The notes below the pieces were generated by a model that ran no database searches, was not told the DNA's origin, and saw nothing but the letters and a program-made list of their open reading frames with translations. This document shows positions 51,199-60,781 of a stretch of 64,000 nt of DNA, piece after piece (the first letter of the stretch is position 1; each line of letters starts with the position of its first letter). Location of the stretch: contig NZ_FCON02000030.1 of assembly GCF_001544535.1 (NCBI RefSeq), positions 1 through 64,000 of the forward strand, in the 5' to 3' direction. Made by a program: the position numbers and the translations under genes. The stretch comes from Caballeronia choica (GTDB lineage Bacteria > Pseudomonadota > Gammaproteobacteria > Burkholderiales > Burkholderiaceae).

Positions 51199-52367
51199 GC
51201 GCCGTGCATTTCCTGGTCGCGGACATGGCGACGGCGTGCGGCGCGGCGGCGATGTTCGGCATCGCCTATACGATCGTTGCGGCCTTGCTGATCCGACGTT
51301 TTTTCCTGCGCTCCGCGTGCAAGCCGAGTCGGTATCCGCCAGTCACCATCGTCAAACCGTTGTACGGCGACGAGCGGGGATTGCTCGCCAATCTTTCGAG
51401 CTTTTGCCATCAGGACTATCCTGGCCCCGTGCAGTTTCTGTTCGGCGTGAACGACACGGCAGATCCGGCGCTACGGACGGTCGATGCACTGCGGCGCCTG
51501 CATCCCGAAGCAGACATTACCGTGGTCGCCGATGCGCGGCTGTATGGGCCAAACCGTAAGGTCAGCAACATTCTGAACATGCTGCCGCAAGCACGGCACG
51601 ACGTACTGGTGTTCGCTGACAGCGACGTGAGCGTCGCACCGGACTATCTGGGCAAGGTCATCGGCGAGTTGGAGAAGCCGGGAGTCGGACTGGTCACGTG
51701 CATTTATCGCGGCAAACCCGAACCGGGTTTCTGGCCGCGTCTTTCGGCGAAAGCCACCAATTACCAGTTTCTTCCCGGCGTGGTGATCGCCCTTGCGCTG
51801 GGCCTCGCGCGGCCATGCTTCGGGCAGACCATCGCGATGCGACGCGCAACGCTCGAAAAAATCGGCGGCTTCGAGCCATTTGTCAGCCATCTGGCGGAAG
51901 ATCATGCGATCGGTGAGGCGGTGCGGCTCGCGGGCGAAAAAGTGTCGATTCCGCCCTTCACGGTCGCGCATGCCTGTGTTGAAACCAGCGCGCGTCAGTT
52001 GATCGCGCACGAGTTGCGCTGGAGCCGCACGATCCGCAAGGTCGATCCGTTTGGTCATCTAGGGTCGGTGCTTAGTCACCCGCTCGCATTCTCGCTGCTT
52101 GCCTTGATGTTGTCCGGCGCCGCCGCTTGGTCATGGCAACTCGCGCTCGCGACACTGTTCGCAAGGCTCGCGCTCGAGCTATCGTCGGACCGCGTTTTGC
52201 GCCAGGCACATCGCGACCTATGGTTGTTGCCGCTGTGGGATATAGCTTCCTTTGCGATATTCGTCGCAAGTTTCTGGTCGTCGCGCGTGACGTGGCGCGG
52301 CTTCCGTTTCGAAGTCGACAGTGACGGCCTGTTGTCGGCCGTTCAGGACGAACGGGTAACCGACTGA
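51195..52367 (+). CDS. hpnI: HpnI, hopanoid glycosyltransferase (second copy)
   Basis: A 390-residue membrane glycosyltransferase of the same GT2/GT21 type as the copy at 46571: VTIVKPLYGDERGLLANLSS, VFADSDVSVAPDYLGK, HLAEDHAIGEAVRLAG and HELRWSRTIRKVDPFG. It is clearly diverged from the first copy, so it is an old paralogue or was acquired separately, not a recent duplicate. I start it at the GTG overlapping the shrunken hpnJ stop, which leaves a normal N-terminal helix. It is followed by hpnL. Confidence 0.88.
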   Translation: MSAVHFLVADMATACGAAAMFGIAYTIVAALLIRRFFLRSACKPSRYPPVTIVKPLYGDERGLLANLSSFCHQDYPGPVQFLFGVNDTADPALRTVDALRRLHPEADITVVADARLYGPNRKVSNILNMLPQARHDVLVFADSDVSVAPDYLGKVIGELEKPGVGLVTCIYRGKPEPGFWPRLSAKATNYQFLPGVVIALALGLARPCFGQTIAMRRATLEKIGGFEPFVSHLAEDHAIGEAVRLAGEKVSIPPFTVAHACVETSARQLIAHELRWSRTIRKVDPFGHLGSVLSHPLAFSLLALMLSGAAAWSWQLALATLFARLALELSSDRVLRQAHRDLWLLPLWDIASFAIFVASFWSSRVTWRGFRFEVDSDGLLSAVQDERVTD

Positions 52368-52428
52368 TGAAGCAAAGGCGATTCGCGCGCGTGGCTTTTG
52401 CCAAGCGACACCTCTCAACGGCACCGGC

Positions 52429-53424
52429 ATGATGAAGCATCTTGGCCGCATCGCGGCGCTGGCCGGCCTGATCGCGTCGCTGTGGCTCGTCTGGCACGAG
52501 AACCCCGCCGCCGTGCTCCACGCGCTGCGAACCGCCGGCGCCGGCTTGCTGCTCGCAGCACTGGCGCACGTGCTGCCGATGCTCGCCAATGCGTGCGACT
52601 GGCGCACGCTGATCCGCCGCGCGCATCGGCCCTCCGTGCTGACGATGCTGAATCTGGTGTGGGTGCGAGAATCGGTGAATTGCATGCTGCCGGTCGCGCG
52701 CATCGGTGGCGAGGTGGTGTCGTACCGGATGCTGCGGCTTCGAGGGCTGGGGCCGTCGGCGGCCGCAGCCAGTTTGATCGTCGATATGCAATTGACGGTA
52801 ATCAGCCAGTTGCTCTTCACGATGGTCGGGATCGGTTTTCTGCTCGCGCATGCACAATCCGGCGCGGCCCGGTTCGCCGGCCAACTGGCTTGGGGCGTGG
52901 TGGTCCTCACACCGCTCTTGGTGCTGTTCGCGCTGGTTCAGCATGCCAGTCCGTTCGAGCGAATCACGCGCATGCTCAACCGCATCATGAGTGGCAAGCT
53001 CGCTGCGCTCATCGGGCGGTCGGCGCAGATCGATCAGACGATCAAGCTGATCTGGCGTCGGCGCGGTGTCGTTTTGCGTTACCTGTTTTTCTGGCAGCCG
53101 CTTCAATGCGTGCTGACTTCGCTCGAAATCTGGCTCGCGCTTTACTTCCTCGGGGCGCGCGTCAGCCTGGTCGATGCGGTTGTTATCGAATCGTTGATCC
53201 AGGCGGTCAGCAGCGCGGCGTTTTTCGTGCCCGGCGGCCTGGGTGTGCAGGAGGGCGCCTTCGTCCTGATTGGCGGCGCGCTTGGCCTCGATCCTTCGAT
53301 ATGTCTCGCGCTCGCGGGTGCGAGACGGATTCGCGATCTGCTGATCTTCATTCCTGGACTTCTTGCGTGGCAGCTTGTCGAGTCATCGAACCGGCTTGCC
53401 GCACCGCCGACTCGTCCAGGTTGA
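52429..53424 (+). CDS. hpnL: HpnL, hopanoid-locus flippase-like membrane protein
   Basis: A 331-residue polytopic protein of the lysylphosphatidylglycerol synthase TM/UPF0104 family, named HpnL in hopanoid loci. Membrane segments include AGLIASLWLVWHENPAAVLH, LLLAALAHVLPMLANACDW and SSAAFFVPGGLGVQEGAFVL (the conserved PGGLGxxEG motif). It may move hopanoid lipids between leaflets or membranes, which is inferred from family and locus. It lies 61 bases after hpnI in the same direction. Confidence 0.88.
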   Translation: MMKHLGRIAALAGLIASLWLVWHENPAAVLHALRTAGAGLLLAALAHVLPMLANACDWRTLIRRAHRPSVLTMLNLVWVRESVNCMLPVARIGGEVVSYRMLRLRGLGPSAAAASLIVDMQLTVISQLLFTMVGIGFLLAHAQSGAARFAGQLAWGVVVLTPLLVLFALVQHASPFERITRMLNRIMSGKLAALIGRSAQIDQTIKLIWRRRGVVLRYLFFWQPLQCVLTSLEIWLALYFLGARVSLVDAVVIESLIQAVSSAAFFVPGGLGVQEGAFVLIGGALGLDPSICLALAGARRIRDLLIFIPGLLAWQLVESSNRLAAPPTRPG

Positions 53425-53603
53425 GCCGGGTGACTTCGAAGCCTCGGCATCGCTGGTGCTCGTCGGCAAGTCCCGATGACAGTGCGCCATGCCTAACCCC
53501 GTTTTAACAGCCTGCCGTCGACTTGCGGTCGCGCTGACGCCAAGGCACCACGGCACGTTGCCAGCACGGTGAAAGGCCAGCAACGTGCGTCGAACCAAGG
53601 GCA

Positions 53604-55025
53604 TTACGCCTTGTGCTCCCGTAGAAATCTGAAGAACTGCACGCCTTCCTGCAGGCGCCGTTTCATCATCTCCCAACTGACCAGCATCTCGCGGACGATT
53701 TCCCAGATCTTCGTCGGTCTGAAATAAAAGCGTTTGTAGAAGTCCTCCACGCTGCGAAAAATCTCTTCGCGCGACAAGTGCGGATAGCCGATAGCTGAAA
53801 GCTGAGTGCCCGTGGAATTGACGAGAGTGATGACCTTGCTCTCGTTCAGCCATCCATTTTCGACCGCTTGCTTATGAAGGACCGTACCCGGATAAGGCGC
53901 AGCGAGTGACACCTGAATCGTGTGGGGATTGATCTCTTGCGCATACTGGATCGTCTTCTCGATCGTTTCGTGAGTCTCGCCGGGCAGCCCGAGAATGAAC
54001 GTGCCGTGGATCTTGATGCCGAGTTGGCGGCAATCGTCACTGAAGCGGCGTGCCATATCGGTTCGCAGCCCCTTTTTGACATTCACGAGGATCTGGTCGT
54101 CGCCGGATTCGTAGCCGACAAGCAGGAGCCGCAACCCGTTGTCCTTCATCACCTTGAGGGTTGAGTAAGGCACATTTGCTTTCGCGTTGCATGACCACGT
54201 CACGCCCAGCTTGCCAAGACCGCGGGCGATCTCTTCGGCTCTCGGTCTGAGATCGGTGAAGGTATCGTCGTCGAACATGATCTCCTTGACTTCGGGCATG
54301 TTGTCCCTGATCCATTTCACTTCTTCAAGGACGTTCCCGACCGAACGCGTGCGATAGCGATGACCCCCGACCGTCTGCGGCCAGAGGCAAAAGGTGCACC
54401 GGGATTTGCAGCCTCTCCCTGTGTAGATCGACACATACGGATGTTTGAGGTAGCCGCTGAAGTAATTTGTGCTCGTGAGGTCGCGCTTGTAGATCGGCGC
54501 GACGAAGGGCAACTGGTCCATGTCTTCCAGAATCGGCCGGGCTTCGTTGTGCATGATCCCGCCGTCAGGCAGGCGATAGCTGAGACCGAGAATCGACTCG
54601 AACGCGAGCCCTTGCGCGATGTCGCGACACGTGAAGTCGAATTCTTCACGGCACACGAAGTCGATCGCATCGCTCGCGGTGAGCGACCCGTGAGGATCGA
54701 CGGCGACTTTTGCCCCGATCATCCCGACGAGTATCGTGGCCCTTCGTCTTTTTAAATGCTCCGCGAATTGGGCATCGCTCGAGAACGACGGCGTGCTCGT
54801 ATGAATGATGACGAGGTCGAACTGCTCGGCGATGTCGAGAGACGCGTCGAGCGACAGGCCATCTGCGGGCGCATCCAGGACGCGGCTGTCATCGATCAGC
54901 GCAGCGGGCTGGGCGAGCCACGTTGGATACCAGAAAGATCGAATCTCGCGCTTCGTTTGGAAACGTGAGCCCGCTCCGCCGTCGAAGCCGTCAAAAGAAG
55001 GAGCCTGCAGAAACAGCGTTTTCAT
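53604..55025 (-). CDS. hpnJ: HpnJ, B12-binding radical SAM enzyme (intact copy)
   Basis: A 473-residue radical SAM protein with an N-terminal cobalamin-binding-like domain (residues 1-150) and the cluster motif YTGRGCKSRCTFCLWPQ (Cys206, Cys210, Cys213). HpnJ contracts the glucosamine ring of bacteriohopanetetrol glucosamine to make the cyclitol ether. It is complete, in contrast to the two shrunken copies at 46303 and 50992. It is convergent with hpnL and has its own 519-base upstream region. Confidence 0.92.
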   Translation of the reverse strand: MKTLFLQAPSFDGFDGGAGSRFQTKREIRSFWYPTWLAQPAALIDDSRVLDAPADGLSLDASLDIAEQFDLVIIHTSTPSFSSDAQFAEHLKRRRATILVGMIGAKVAVDPHGSLTASDAIDFVCREEFDFTCRDIAQGLAFESILGLSYRLPDGGIMHNEARPILEDMDQLPFVAPIYKRDLTSTNYFSGYLKHPYVSIYTGRGCKSRCTFCLWPQTVGGHRYRTRSVGNVLEEVKWIRDNMPEVKEIMFDDDTFTDLRPRAEEIARGLGKLGVTWSCNAKANVPYSTLKVMKDNGLRLLLVGYESGDDQILVNVKKGLRTDMARRFSDDCRQLGIKIHGTFILGLPGETHETIEKTIQYAQEINPHTIQVSLAAPYPGTVLHKQAVENGWLNESKVITLVNSTGTQLSAIGYPHLSREEIFRSVEDFYKRFYFRPTKIWEIVREMLVSWEMMKRRLQEGVQFFRFLREHKA

Positions 55026-55544
55026 AGATGCCCCAAAGAAGATAGTCCGCTTGAGCGAGATCAGTCACCGCAGAGCGTCGCCAGACGTCGGCGAGGTTCG
55101 CGCATTGACTCGTGCTTCAAAAACATGCCGCTTGCTGGATAGCTGGGATGGACGCTGCCCTCTTCGGTGGGGAACTCGGGGACAGACAAGCAAGGTATCG
55201 ACTCGTCATCATCCTTTCATAACCTCACGATATTTGACGTGACATAGCCGCGTTGCGGCTATCACCGGGGAGCAGAGGGACGTTCAAGAATACTACGACT
55301 TGCGGGCTTGATATTGCAAAAAGATTGGCTCTTTGACCCCGGTCGATCTTTACAGCGAGGTTACTTTGCAGCTCGACGCATCATGGATGTCTCAAGCAGA
55401 TGTCCCGCTCGCGGCAACAGTTGCGCGCGGCAAATCGGAAGCCTTGCGGGGCATGATCGGGTGCCGGTCTCCCGTCGTAGTGGAATCATGGGCGCCGCTT
55501 TGAAGAAGCTCGATTTCTCAAGGAGTTCGCTGCAAAGGACGTGT
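55026..55544. other. 519-base non-coding region upstream of hpnJ
   Basis: No gene is convincing here; frames on the plus strand are shadows of the acyltransferase. Lower GC than the flanks. It must hold the hpnJ promoter. A hairpin, ATAGCCGC-GTT-GCGGCTAT at 55244-55262, is the only clear structure. No CTTAAG box is present, so this hpnJ copy appears outside the regulon proposed for the first hpnI. Confidence 0.5.
55244..55262. other. Perfect 8-base inverted repeat
   Basis: ATAGCCGC and GCGGCTAT around a three-base loop, about 220 bases upstream of hpnJ and 280 bases after the end of the next gene. Without a T run it is more likely an operator or RNA structure than a terminator. Confidence 0.5.
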
Positions 55545-56420
55545 TCAATACACCCCCGCCTCTCCTGGCGGACGATGCTTGAAGCGTCGATGTACCCAGT
55601 AATACTGTTCCGGAAATTTCAGAATCTGCGTCTCAAGAAACGCATTCATGCGACGCGCGTCAACCGCATCGCTGTCGGATGGGAAGTCATCCAACGGTTC
55701 GAAGACGGTCAACTTATATCCTCGATAATTGGGCAGCACCTCGGTCACGAACGGTACCACCCGCGCACGGCCCAGCCGCGCAAGTCTCGAAACGGAAGTG
55801 AGCGTACAGGCGGGAACGCCGAAAAAAGGGACAAAAACAGAGTTGTCGATGCCGTGATCCATGTCCGCCGCGAGCATGACGGGTTTGCCGGACCGCAACA
55901 GTGCGACGATCTTTCTGGCGCTGGTCGAGCGTTCAATCATCTCTGCGCCAAATCTGCCACGTTGTCGCTTCGCCAGGTCGCACAAGCGTGTGTTCGACAT
56001 GCGCGTATACAAGGAAGCGGCAGGCAGGCGCGTCGAAAAAAGGATGCAGCCAACCTCGATGGCCACGAAGTGAAAGCCCATGAAAATGGTAGGCGGAGCG
56101 TCCTTGTCATAAAGATCGATTTTGCTTTCGATCTCGACGAGACTGGTCAGCGACTTCGCGCTGCCGTACCATTGAATGGCGCGTTCGAGATAGCTGCGCG
56201 CCACGTGGCGGAAGTGGTTCCTCGCAAGATCATCCAGTTCGCATTCAGTCTTCGCGGGGAAACAGAGGCGCAGGTTGACAAGGACCACGTGTTTGCGGCG
56301 ACTTGGAAGTCTATACAAGGCTGCCCCGAGCGCGCTGCCAAGCTTCGCGACCCACCTGTAAGGAAGCAGTGATAAAGCTCGCAGCAGCGCTACGATGAGA
56401 ACGAAGCCAAGTTGGTCCAT
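55545..56420 (-). CDS. LpxL/HtrB-like lipid A acyltransferase family protein
   Basis: A 291-residue membrane-bound acyltransferase. One N-terminal helix is FVLIVALLRALSLLPYRWVA; the catalytic H-x4-E motif is GFHFVAIEVG; substrate-binding segments include MLAADMDHGIDNSVFVPFFG. It differs from housekeeping LpxL in several conserved spots and lies in a hopanoid locus, so it may acylate another envelope lipid. The Met at 56420 follows GGAGA and is preferred to longer starts. Confidence 0.86.
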   Translation of the reverse strand: MDQLGFVLIVALLRALSLLPYRWVAKLGSALGAALYRLPSRRKHVVLVNLRLCFPAKTECELDDLARNHFRHVARSYLERAIQWYGSAKSLTSLVEIESKIDLYDKDAPPTIFMGFHFVAIEVGCILFSTRLPAASLYTRMSNTRLCDLAKRQRGRFGAEMIERSTSARKIVALLRSGKPVMLAADMDHGIDNSVFVPFFGVPACTLTSVSRLARLGRARVVPFVTEVLPNYRGYKLTVFEPLDDFPSDSDAVDARRMNAFLETQILKFPEQYYWVHRRFKHRPPGEAGVY

Positions 56421-56769
56421 AGGTTTGTCTCCGCTTTTCGCGCAGAAGGACTGGGGCGAACCCTGTTTGGCAGGTGTCGGGCTTACCACACCAAATATCA
56501 CGTCCGGGGAGCCCGTTCATGCATGAAGACAAGACAAGGCAAGAAACAACAGGATATAAGACAGTACGGTAGTTCTTGAAATCGTTTATTGGTTCGCATA
56601 TCTTCCAGTAGGACTTTCGTCAGCGGGATACCCGAGAAAGCTGCGAAATGAAATGGCGAACAGTCGAATGATGCGCTGCCCGCCTTTAGCCTAAATGAGG
56701 ATGCGTCGCTATACGAAGTGTTGGCGACCAACCTGTGACTTTCGTTCAATTCAGCAATCGGAGGCAAGC
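56421..56769. other. 349-base gap, AT-richer, promoters only
   Basis: Divergent region between the acyltransferase and the small secreted protein. A minus-strand frame of 102 codons covers part of it, but I found no family match or ribosome site for it. Lower GC here is consistent with promoters. Confidence 0.35.
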
Positions 56770-57036
56770 ATGAGGCATATGAATCGAGCACTTTTGGTTT
56801 TGTCAATCGCGTTCACTGCGGTTGCATCGGGGCAGTCGTGGGCGCAAACCAATCAAGCTGCTCCGCAAACCGGCAGCACCGACGAGATCGTCAAGATGCG
56901 CATGGAAGTCGCCTCGGCCAACAAGACGTATGACAAGAAGGTTGCCGCCGCGAAGAAAGTCTACGACCACAAGAAGGCGGAAGCTGCCAAGGAGCGCGAC
57001 GCAGCCATCGCAGCGGCTCATCAAGGAGCCTCGTAA
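56770..57036 (+). CDS. Small secreted Lys/Ala-rich helical protein
   Basis: An 88-residue protein with a signal peptide (MNRALLVLSIAFTAVASGQS, cleavage probably after SWAQ) and a mature part that is almost wholly charged helix: VASANKTYDKKVAAAKKVYD repeats AxKxYDxK units. GGAGG lies before the ATG. Similar small periplasmic proteins are common in Burkholderia, with no defined role; DNA, polyphosphate or envelope binding could be imagined. No neighbour gives a clear hint. Confidence 0.7.
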   Translation: MRHMNRALLVLSIAFTAVASGQSWAQTNQAAPQTGSTDEIVKMRMEVASANKTYDKKVAAAKKVYDHKKAEAAKERDAAIAAAHQGAS

Positions 57037-57241
57037 TGAGGATAGGGTATTGAAGAGAGTTGGGTGTGGGGCTCCGTTCGTCGAACCGGCAACTGCTATA
57101 AGGCCGATCTTCGCCTTGACGCGGACGGCAGAAGCTGAATGTCGAACGGGTGATCTCGCGACGCGTCAATCGAGGCGCGACCGTTCAAACGGCCGCGTTC
57201 CCGTCCCTAGCGCCAATCCACAACATTGAGTCAGCGCGAAG

Positions 57242-58726
57242 CTATCCACGCAACACGATACTGTGGCGCATTTCCTGATAGCTGCGCAATCCGGCAAGAC
57301 CGAGTTCACGGCCGATGCCGCTCAAGCCGAGTCCGCCCCAACTCACTTGCGGGAAGATCAACTGCGGCGTATTGATCCACACGAGCCCCGCGCGCAGCGC
57401 GTGGCGATAGCGGCGCGCAGCGTCGTCGTCACGAGTCACGACCGTCGCCACGAGTCCATAACACGTGTCGTTGGCTAGCGCGATGGCTTCGTCGTCGGTT
57501 CGAAACGATTTCACGCACGCGACCGGCCCGAACACTTCATCTGTCCACAACACGTTCTCCGTATCCGGCTCGGCGACCACGACGGGCGCCATGAAAAAGC
57601 CTTCCGCGCAGGCACTGTCGAGCGCACCGCTGAATGCGATGGTCGCACCGTCGGCCACGCCTTGTTCAAGCAACGCTTGCACGCGCGCGCGTTGTGCACG
57701 GGAAACCAGCGGGCCGATCGAGACGTTTTCAGTCTGCGGCGGCGCGATCACGAGCGCGCGCACTGACGCTTCGAGGATGGCCATGAACTTGCGGTAGACA
57801 TCGTCGTGCACGATGATGCGCGAGGTCGCCGAACACATCTGCCCGGCGTTCGTGAACGCACTACCCACCGCGAGCGTGACCGCGTGTTCGATGTCCGCGT
57901 CGGCACGCACGATCAGCGCGGATTTCCCGCCGAGTTCGAGCGTCACGCGCTTCATGTCCTGCGCCGCTGCCTGCATGACCTTGCGGCCCACGGCCGTGCT
58001 GCCCGTGAACGAAACCTTGTCGATGAGCGGATGTGCCACGAGCAGCGCGCCCACTTCGCCGCCGCCGTTCACGAGGTTCACGACGCCGTCGGGCAGACCC
58101 GCCGCCGTCATGATCTCCGCGAGAAGATGCTCGACCGGCGAGGTGAATTCGGACGGCTTCAGTACCACCGTGCAACCCGCCGCAAGCGCGGGAGCGATCT
58201 TCCACGCGGTCGTGACCATCGGGAAATTCCACGGCACGATCAGCGCGGCCACGCCAACCGCTTCGTAATGACGCTCGCCCGTCACGGTGTTGTCGGGCAA
58301 TGCAAGCGTCTCGGCGGCGAACAGCGAATCGTCCGCGCACAGGTCCGCGTAATAGTCGAACGTGGCGATGGCGTCGCTCACATCGGTGTCGACTTCGAGC
58401 GGAGGCTTGCCGCTCACCCGCTGCTGCATCGCGGAGAGGCGCGCGCGGTCTGCTCCAAGCAACCCGGCTATTTTGCGCAGCACGTTGCCGCGCGATGCAG
58501 GCGGCCAGTTACGCCATGCATCGAGCGCTGCCCGCGCCGCGCGCACGGCGGCATCGACTTGCGTGGCATCGGCATGTTCCTGCCAGCCGATAGCCTCACC
58601 GGTCGATGCGTTGTGGATTGCGTTACCGGCTTCCCGGTTCGACGCGCCGTACCGCGTGCCCGCGATCGTCGCGGCCGGCAGCATGACTGAGCCGTCTTCA
58701 GGACGTTGCTCGAATTGAGTGGCCAT
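57242..58726 (-). CDS. NAD(P)-dependent aldehyde dehydrogenase
   Basis: A 494-residue ALDH. The cofactor region is IVPWNFPMVTTAWKIAPALA and VSFTGSTAVGRKV; the general base Glu is in VTLELGGKSA and the nucleophile Cys in FTNAGQMCSATSR. It resembles betaine-aldehyde and aminobutyraldehyde dehydrogenases. It follows the ureohydrolase gene by 18 bases in the same direction, so it probably oxidises an aminoaldehyde in guanidino-compound or polyamine breakdown. Confidence 0.92.
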   Translation of the reverse strand: MATQFEQRPEDGSVMLPAATIAGTRYGASNREAGNAIHNASTGEAIGWQEHADATQVDAAVRAARAALDAWRNWPPASRGNVLRKIAGLLGADRARLSAMQQRVSGKPPLEVDTDVSDAIATFDYYADLCADDSLFAAETLALPDNTVTGERHYEAVGVAALIVPWNFPMVTTAWKIAPALAAGCTVVLKPSEFTSPVEHLLAEIMTAAGLPDGVVNLVNGGGEVGALLVAHPLIDKVSFTGSTAVGRKVMQAAAQDMKRVTLELGGKSALIVRADADIEHAVTLAVGSAFTNAGQMCSATSRIIVHDDVYRKFMAILEASVRALVIAPPQTENVSIGPLVSRAQRARVQALLEQGVADGATIAFSGALDSACAEGFFMAPVVVAEPDTENVLWTDEVFGPVACVKSFRTDDEAIALANDTCYGLVATVVTRDDDAARRYRHALRAGLVWINTPQLIFPQVSWGGLGLSGIGRELGLAGLRSYQEMRHSIVLRG

Positions 58727-58744
58727 AATTGTCCTCGGGTGCTT

Positions 58745-59695
58745 TTAACGATACTTGACGCCTGGCATCACGCAGAGCATCTCGAAGGCGAGATTGGCGC
58801 CCACGAGCGCCGTCGTCCCGACCTGATCGTAAGGCGGCGAGACCTCGACGAGATCCGCGCCCACGACGTTCAGGCCTCGCATGCCGCGCACGATTTCGAG
58901 GCCTTGCTGCACGGTCAGGCCGCCCACTTCGGGCGTGCCGGTGCCCGGCGCGAACGCGGGGTCGAGCCCATCGATATCGAAGCTCAGATACACCGGCGTG
59001 TCGCCCACGCGCGCGCGCACTTCTTCCATGAGCGGCGCGAGCGACCGGTTCCAGCAGGCTTCGGCTTGCACGACGGTGAAGCCTTGCTTGCGGCACCAGT
59101 CGAAATCGTCGGCGTGGTAGCCGGTGCCACGCAGGCCGATTTGCGTGACCTTGTCGCACTGGAGCAGACCGTCTTCCACTGCGCGGCGAAACGGTGTGCC
59201 GTGCGCGATCTTCTCGCCGAACATCGTGTCGTTGACGTCGGCGTGCGCATCCACGTGCACGACGGCAACCTTGCCGTACTTCTTGTGCAACGCGCGCAGG
59301 ATCGGCCAGGCGATCGTGTGGTCGCCGCCGAGCGTGATCGGGCGGCAGCCGTTCGCGACGATCGCTTCGTAAGCCGATTCGATCAGGCGGATCGAGTCCT
59401 TCAGGTCAAAGGGATTGGTGGCGACATCACCGATGTCGGCCACTTGCAGCGAATCGAAGGGCGCGGCGCGCGTCGCCATGTTGTAGGGGCGCAGCAGCAC
59501 CGATTCCGAGCGGATCTGGCGCGGTCCGAAGCGCGCGCCCGAGCGGTTCGAGGTGCCGAGATCGAGCGGCACGCCGACGAAACACGCATCGAGGCCTTCG
59601 GTGCTGCTCGCCTGAGGCAGACGCATCATGGTCGCGATGCCGCCGAATCGCGGCATGTCGTTGCCGCCGAGCGGCTGGTTGAGTTGGCGCTGCAT
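58745..59695 (-). CDS. Agmatinase/guanidino-acid hydrolase family ureohydrolase
   Basis: A 316-residue Mn-dependent ureohydrolase. The metal motifs are LGGDHT, VVHVDAHADVND and LSFDIDGLDPAFAPGTGTPE. Members hydrolyse agmatine, 4-guanidinobutyrate or 3-guanidinopropionate to an amine and urea. Length and the N-terminal RQLNQPLGGNDMPRFGGIAT resemble guanidinobutyrase/guanidinopropionase. I start at the ATG with GGGAAA upstream and reject a TTG 36 bases earlier. It is grouped with ALDH and an amine oxidase. Confidence 0.92.
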   Translation of the reverse strand: MQRQLNQPLGGNDMPRFGGIATMMRLPQASSTEGLDACFVGVPLDLGTSNRSGARFGPRQIRSESVLLRPYNMATRAAPFDSLQVADIGDVATNPFDLKDSIRLIESAYEAIVANGCRPITLGGDHTIAWPILRALHKKYGKVAVVHVDAHADVNDTMFGEKIAHGTPFRRAVEDGLLQCDKVTQIGLRGTGYHADDFDWCRKQGFTVVQAEACWNRSLAPLMEEVRARVGDTPVYLSFDIDGLDPAFAPGTGTPEVGGLTVQQGLEIVRGMRGLNVVGADLVEVSPPYDQVGTTALVGANLAFEMLCVMPGVKYR

Positions 59696-59807
59696 GGGCA
59701 GTTTCCCGTCATCGTTGTATGGACGGGGCAATCTTAGGCGACGGCACTGCGGCGCGAATCACGAAGTGGAAATGTTTACACCGGGACTGTTCGATGTGAA
59801 CGCGGCT

Positions 59808-60653
59808 TCAGAGAGCGGGCGGACGGGGGCAAACCTGACCCCACGCGATCAGGTCGCGCTTGGTGCGCACGCCGAGCTTTGCGAACGCACGCTTCACGTA
59901 CGACTCGGCCGTGCCGATGCGCACGCCGATGATCTCCGCGGCTTCGGGCACCGTACGGCCCGTGATGAGATGCGTGCAGATTTCGTATTCGCGCTTCGAC
60001 AAAAGCACTTGATCGGCGGCGATACGTGCGTCGAATTGCGCGAGCGGATGCAGGAACGACGTGGGATGCGCGACACGCTTCGCGGCGCTTATCGATGCGT
60101 GCAACTCCAGCAGCGGAAACAGGAAATCGCTCACGTTGCGAAAGCGGTTCATCTCGGCGAGCGAGAACGGCGGTGCATCGAGCGAGCGTTCGAGTGCGAT
60201 GGAATCCTGCGCGTAAGGCGTGCCGCGCGCGAGCACGCATTCGTGCGCGATCAACGCTTCGTCGAAGAGGCGCTGGCGAAATTCGCCAGGCGGTATCGCA
60301 CCGATGTCGCGCACCACGAGCAGCGTGCCGATCTTGCCGCGGATGCCCGCGAAGAGCGGATCGCTGTCGTAAAAGCGGTCGTAGTAGAGCGTCATGACTT
60401 CGGAGATGACGCCCGTGTCCATTCCTACGCCGCTGCTGCCGATCCATTCGCAGCGAAAGCCCGTGGGCTTGCTGCGGTCGACGCGCGAACGCTCGATGTG
60501 CACGACGTTGAGCGGCACGACCTCGTTGAGAAGCAGCGTGAGACGCCGCACGAAATCGGGTGTGCCAACAGCTTCGATGACATCGCCAAGCGTCTTGAAC
60601 GAGAGCGGAAACCCGGCTTGATTTCGATTGAGCGGGGGTACGTTGAGCAGCAT
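59808..60653 (-). CDS. LuxR-family single-domain-sensor regulator
   Basis: A 281-residue regulator with an unassigned N-terminal sensor region of about 200 residues (EVMTLYYDRFYDSDPLFAGI) and a C-terminal LuxR helix-turn-helix (LSKREYEICTHLITGRTVPE; GTAESYVKRAFAKLGV). It lies directly upstream of and co-directional with the ureohydrolase and is divergent from the cupin gene, a position fitting control of both. The inducer is unknown; guanidino acids or polyamines are candidates. Confidence 0.86.
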   Translation of the reverse strand: MLLNVPPLNRNQAGFPLSFKTLGDVIEAVGTPDFVRRLTLLLNEVVPLNVVHIERSRVDRSKPTGFRCEWIGSSGVGMDTGVISEVMTLYYDRFYDSDPLFAGIRGKIGTLLVVRDIGAIPPGEFRQRLFDEALIAHECVLARGTPYAQDSIALERSLDAPPFSLAEMNRFRNVSDFLFPLLELHASISAAKRVAHPTSFLHPLAQFDARIAADQVLLSKREYEICTHLITGRTVPEAAEIIGVRIGTAESYVKRAFAKLGVRTKRDLIAWGQVCPRPPAL

Positions 60654-60765
60654 GGCGCGCCCCAAGGAAAAGTCTGCCTCATTTTAGACCATGCGCCGCA
60701 TCGCCCGCCAGACGGTGCTTTCGACGATCTAGGTATTTACCCGCGCATCGCTAAACGCTCTTTGT

Positions 60766-60781
60766 CCCCCCTGCGGGGGGG
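60766..60781. other. C6-TGC-G7 hairpin in LuxR-cupin divergent region
   Basis: A run of six C, TGC and seven G forms a very stable short hairpin about 73 bases before the cupin ATG. A similar C-run/G-run element lies at about 6147, so it may be a dispersed small repeat of this genome and not an operator. Confidence 0.5.

Noticed and set aside
55308..56372. A 354-codon plus-strand frame opposite the LpxL-like gene
   Set aside because: Overlaps a well-supported acyltransferase; no motif and no ribosome site.
56498..56806. A 102-codon minus-strand frame in the gap before the small secreted protein
   Set aside because: No ribosome site, no family, and it overlaps the secreted protein's start on the other strand. 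Its middle part reads protein-like, so a homology search would be decisive.
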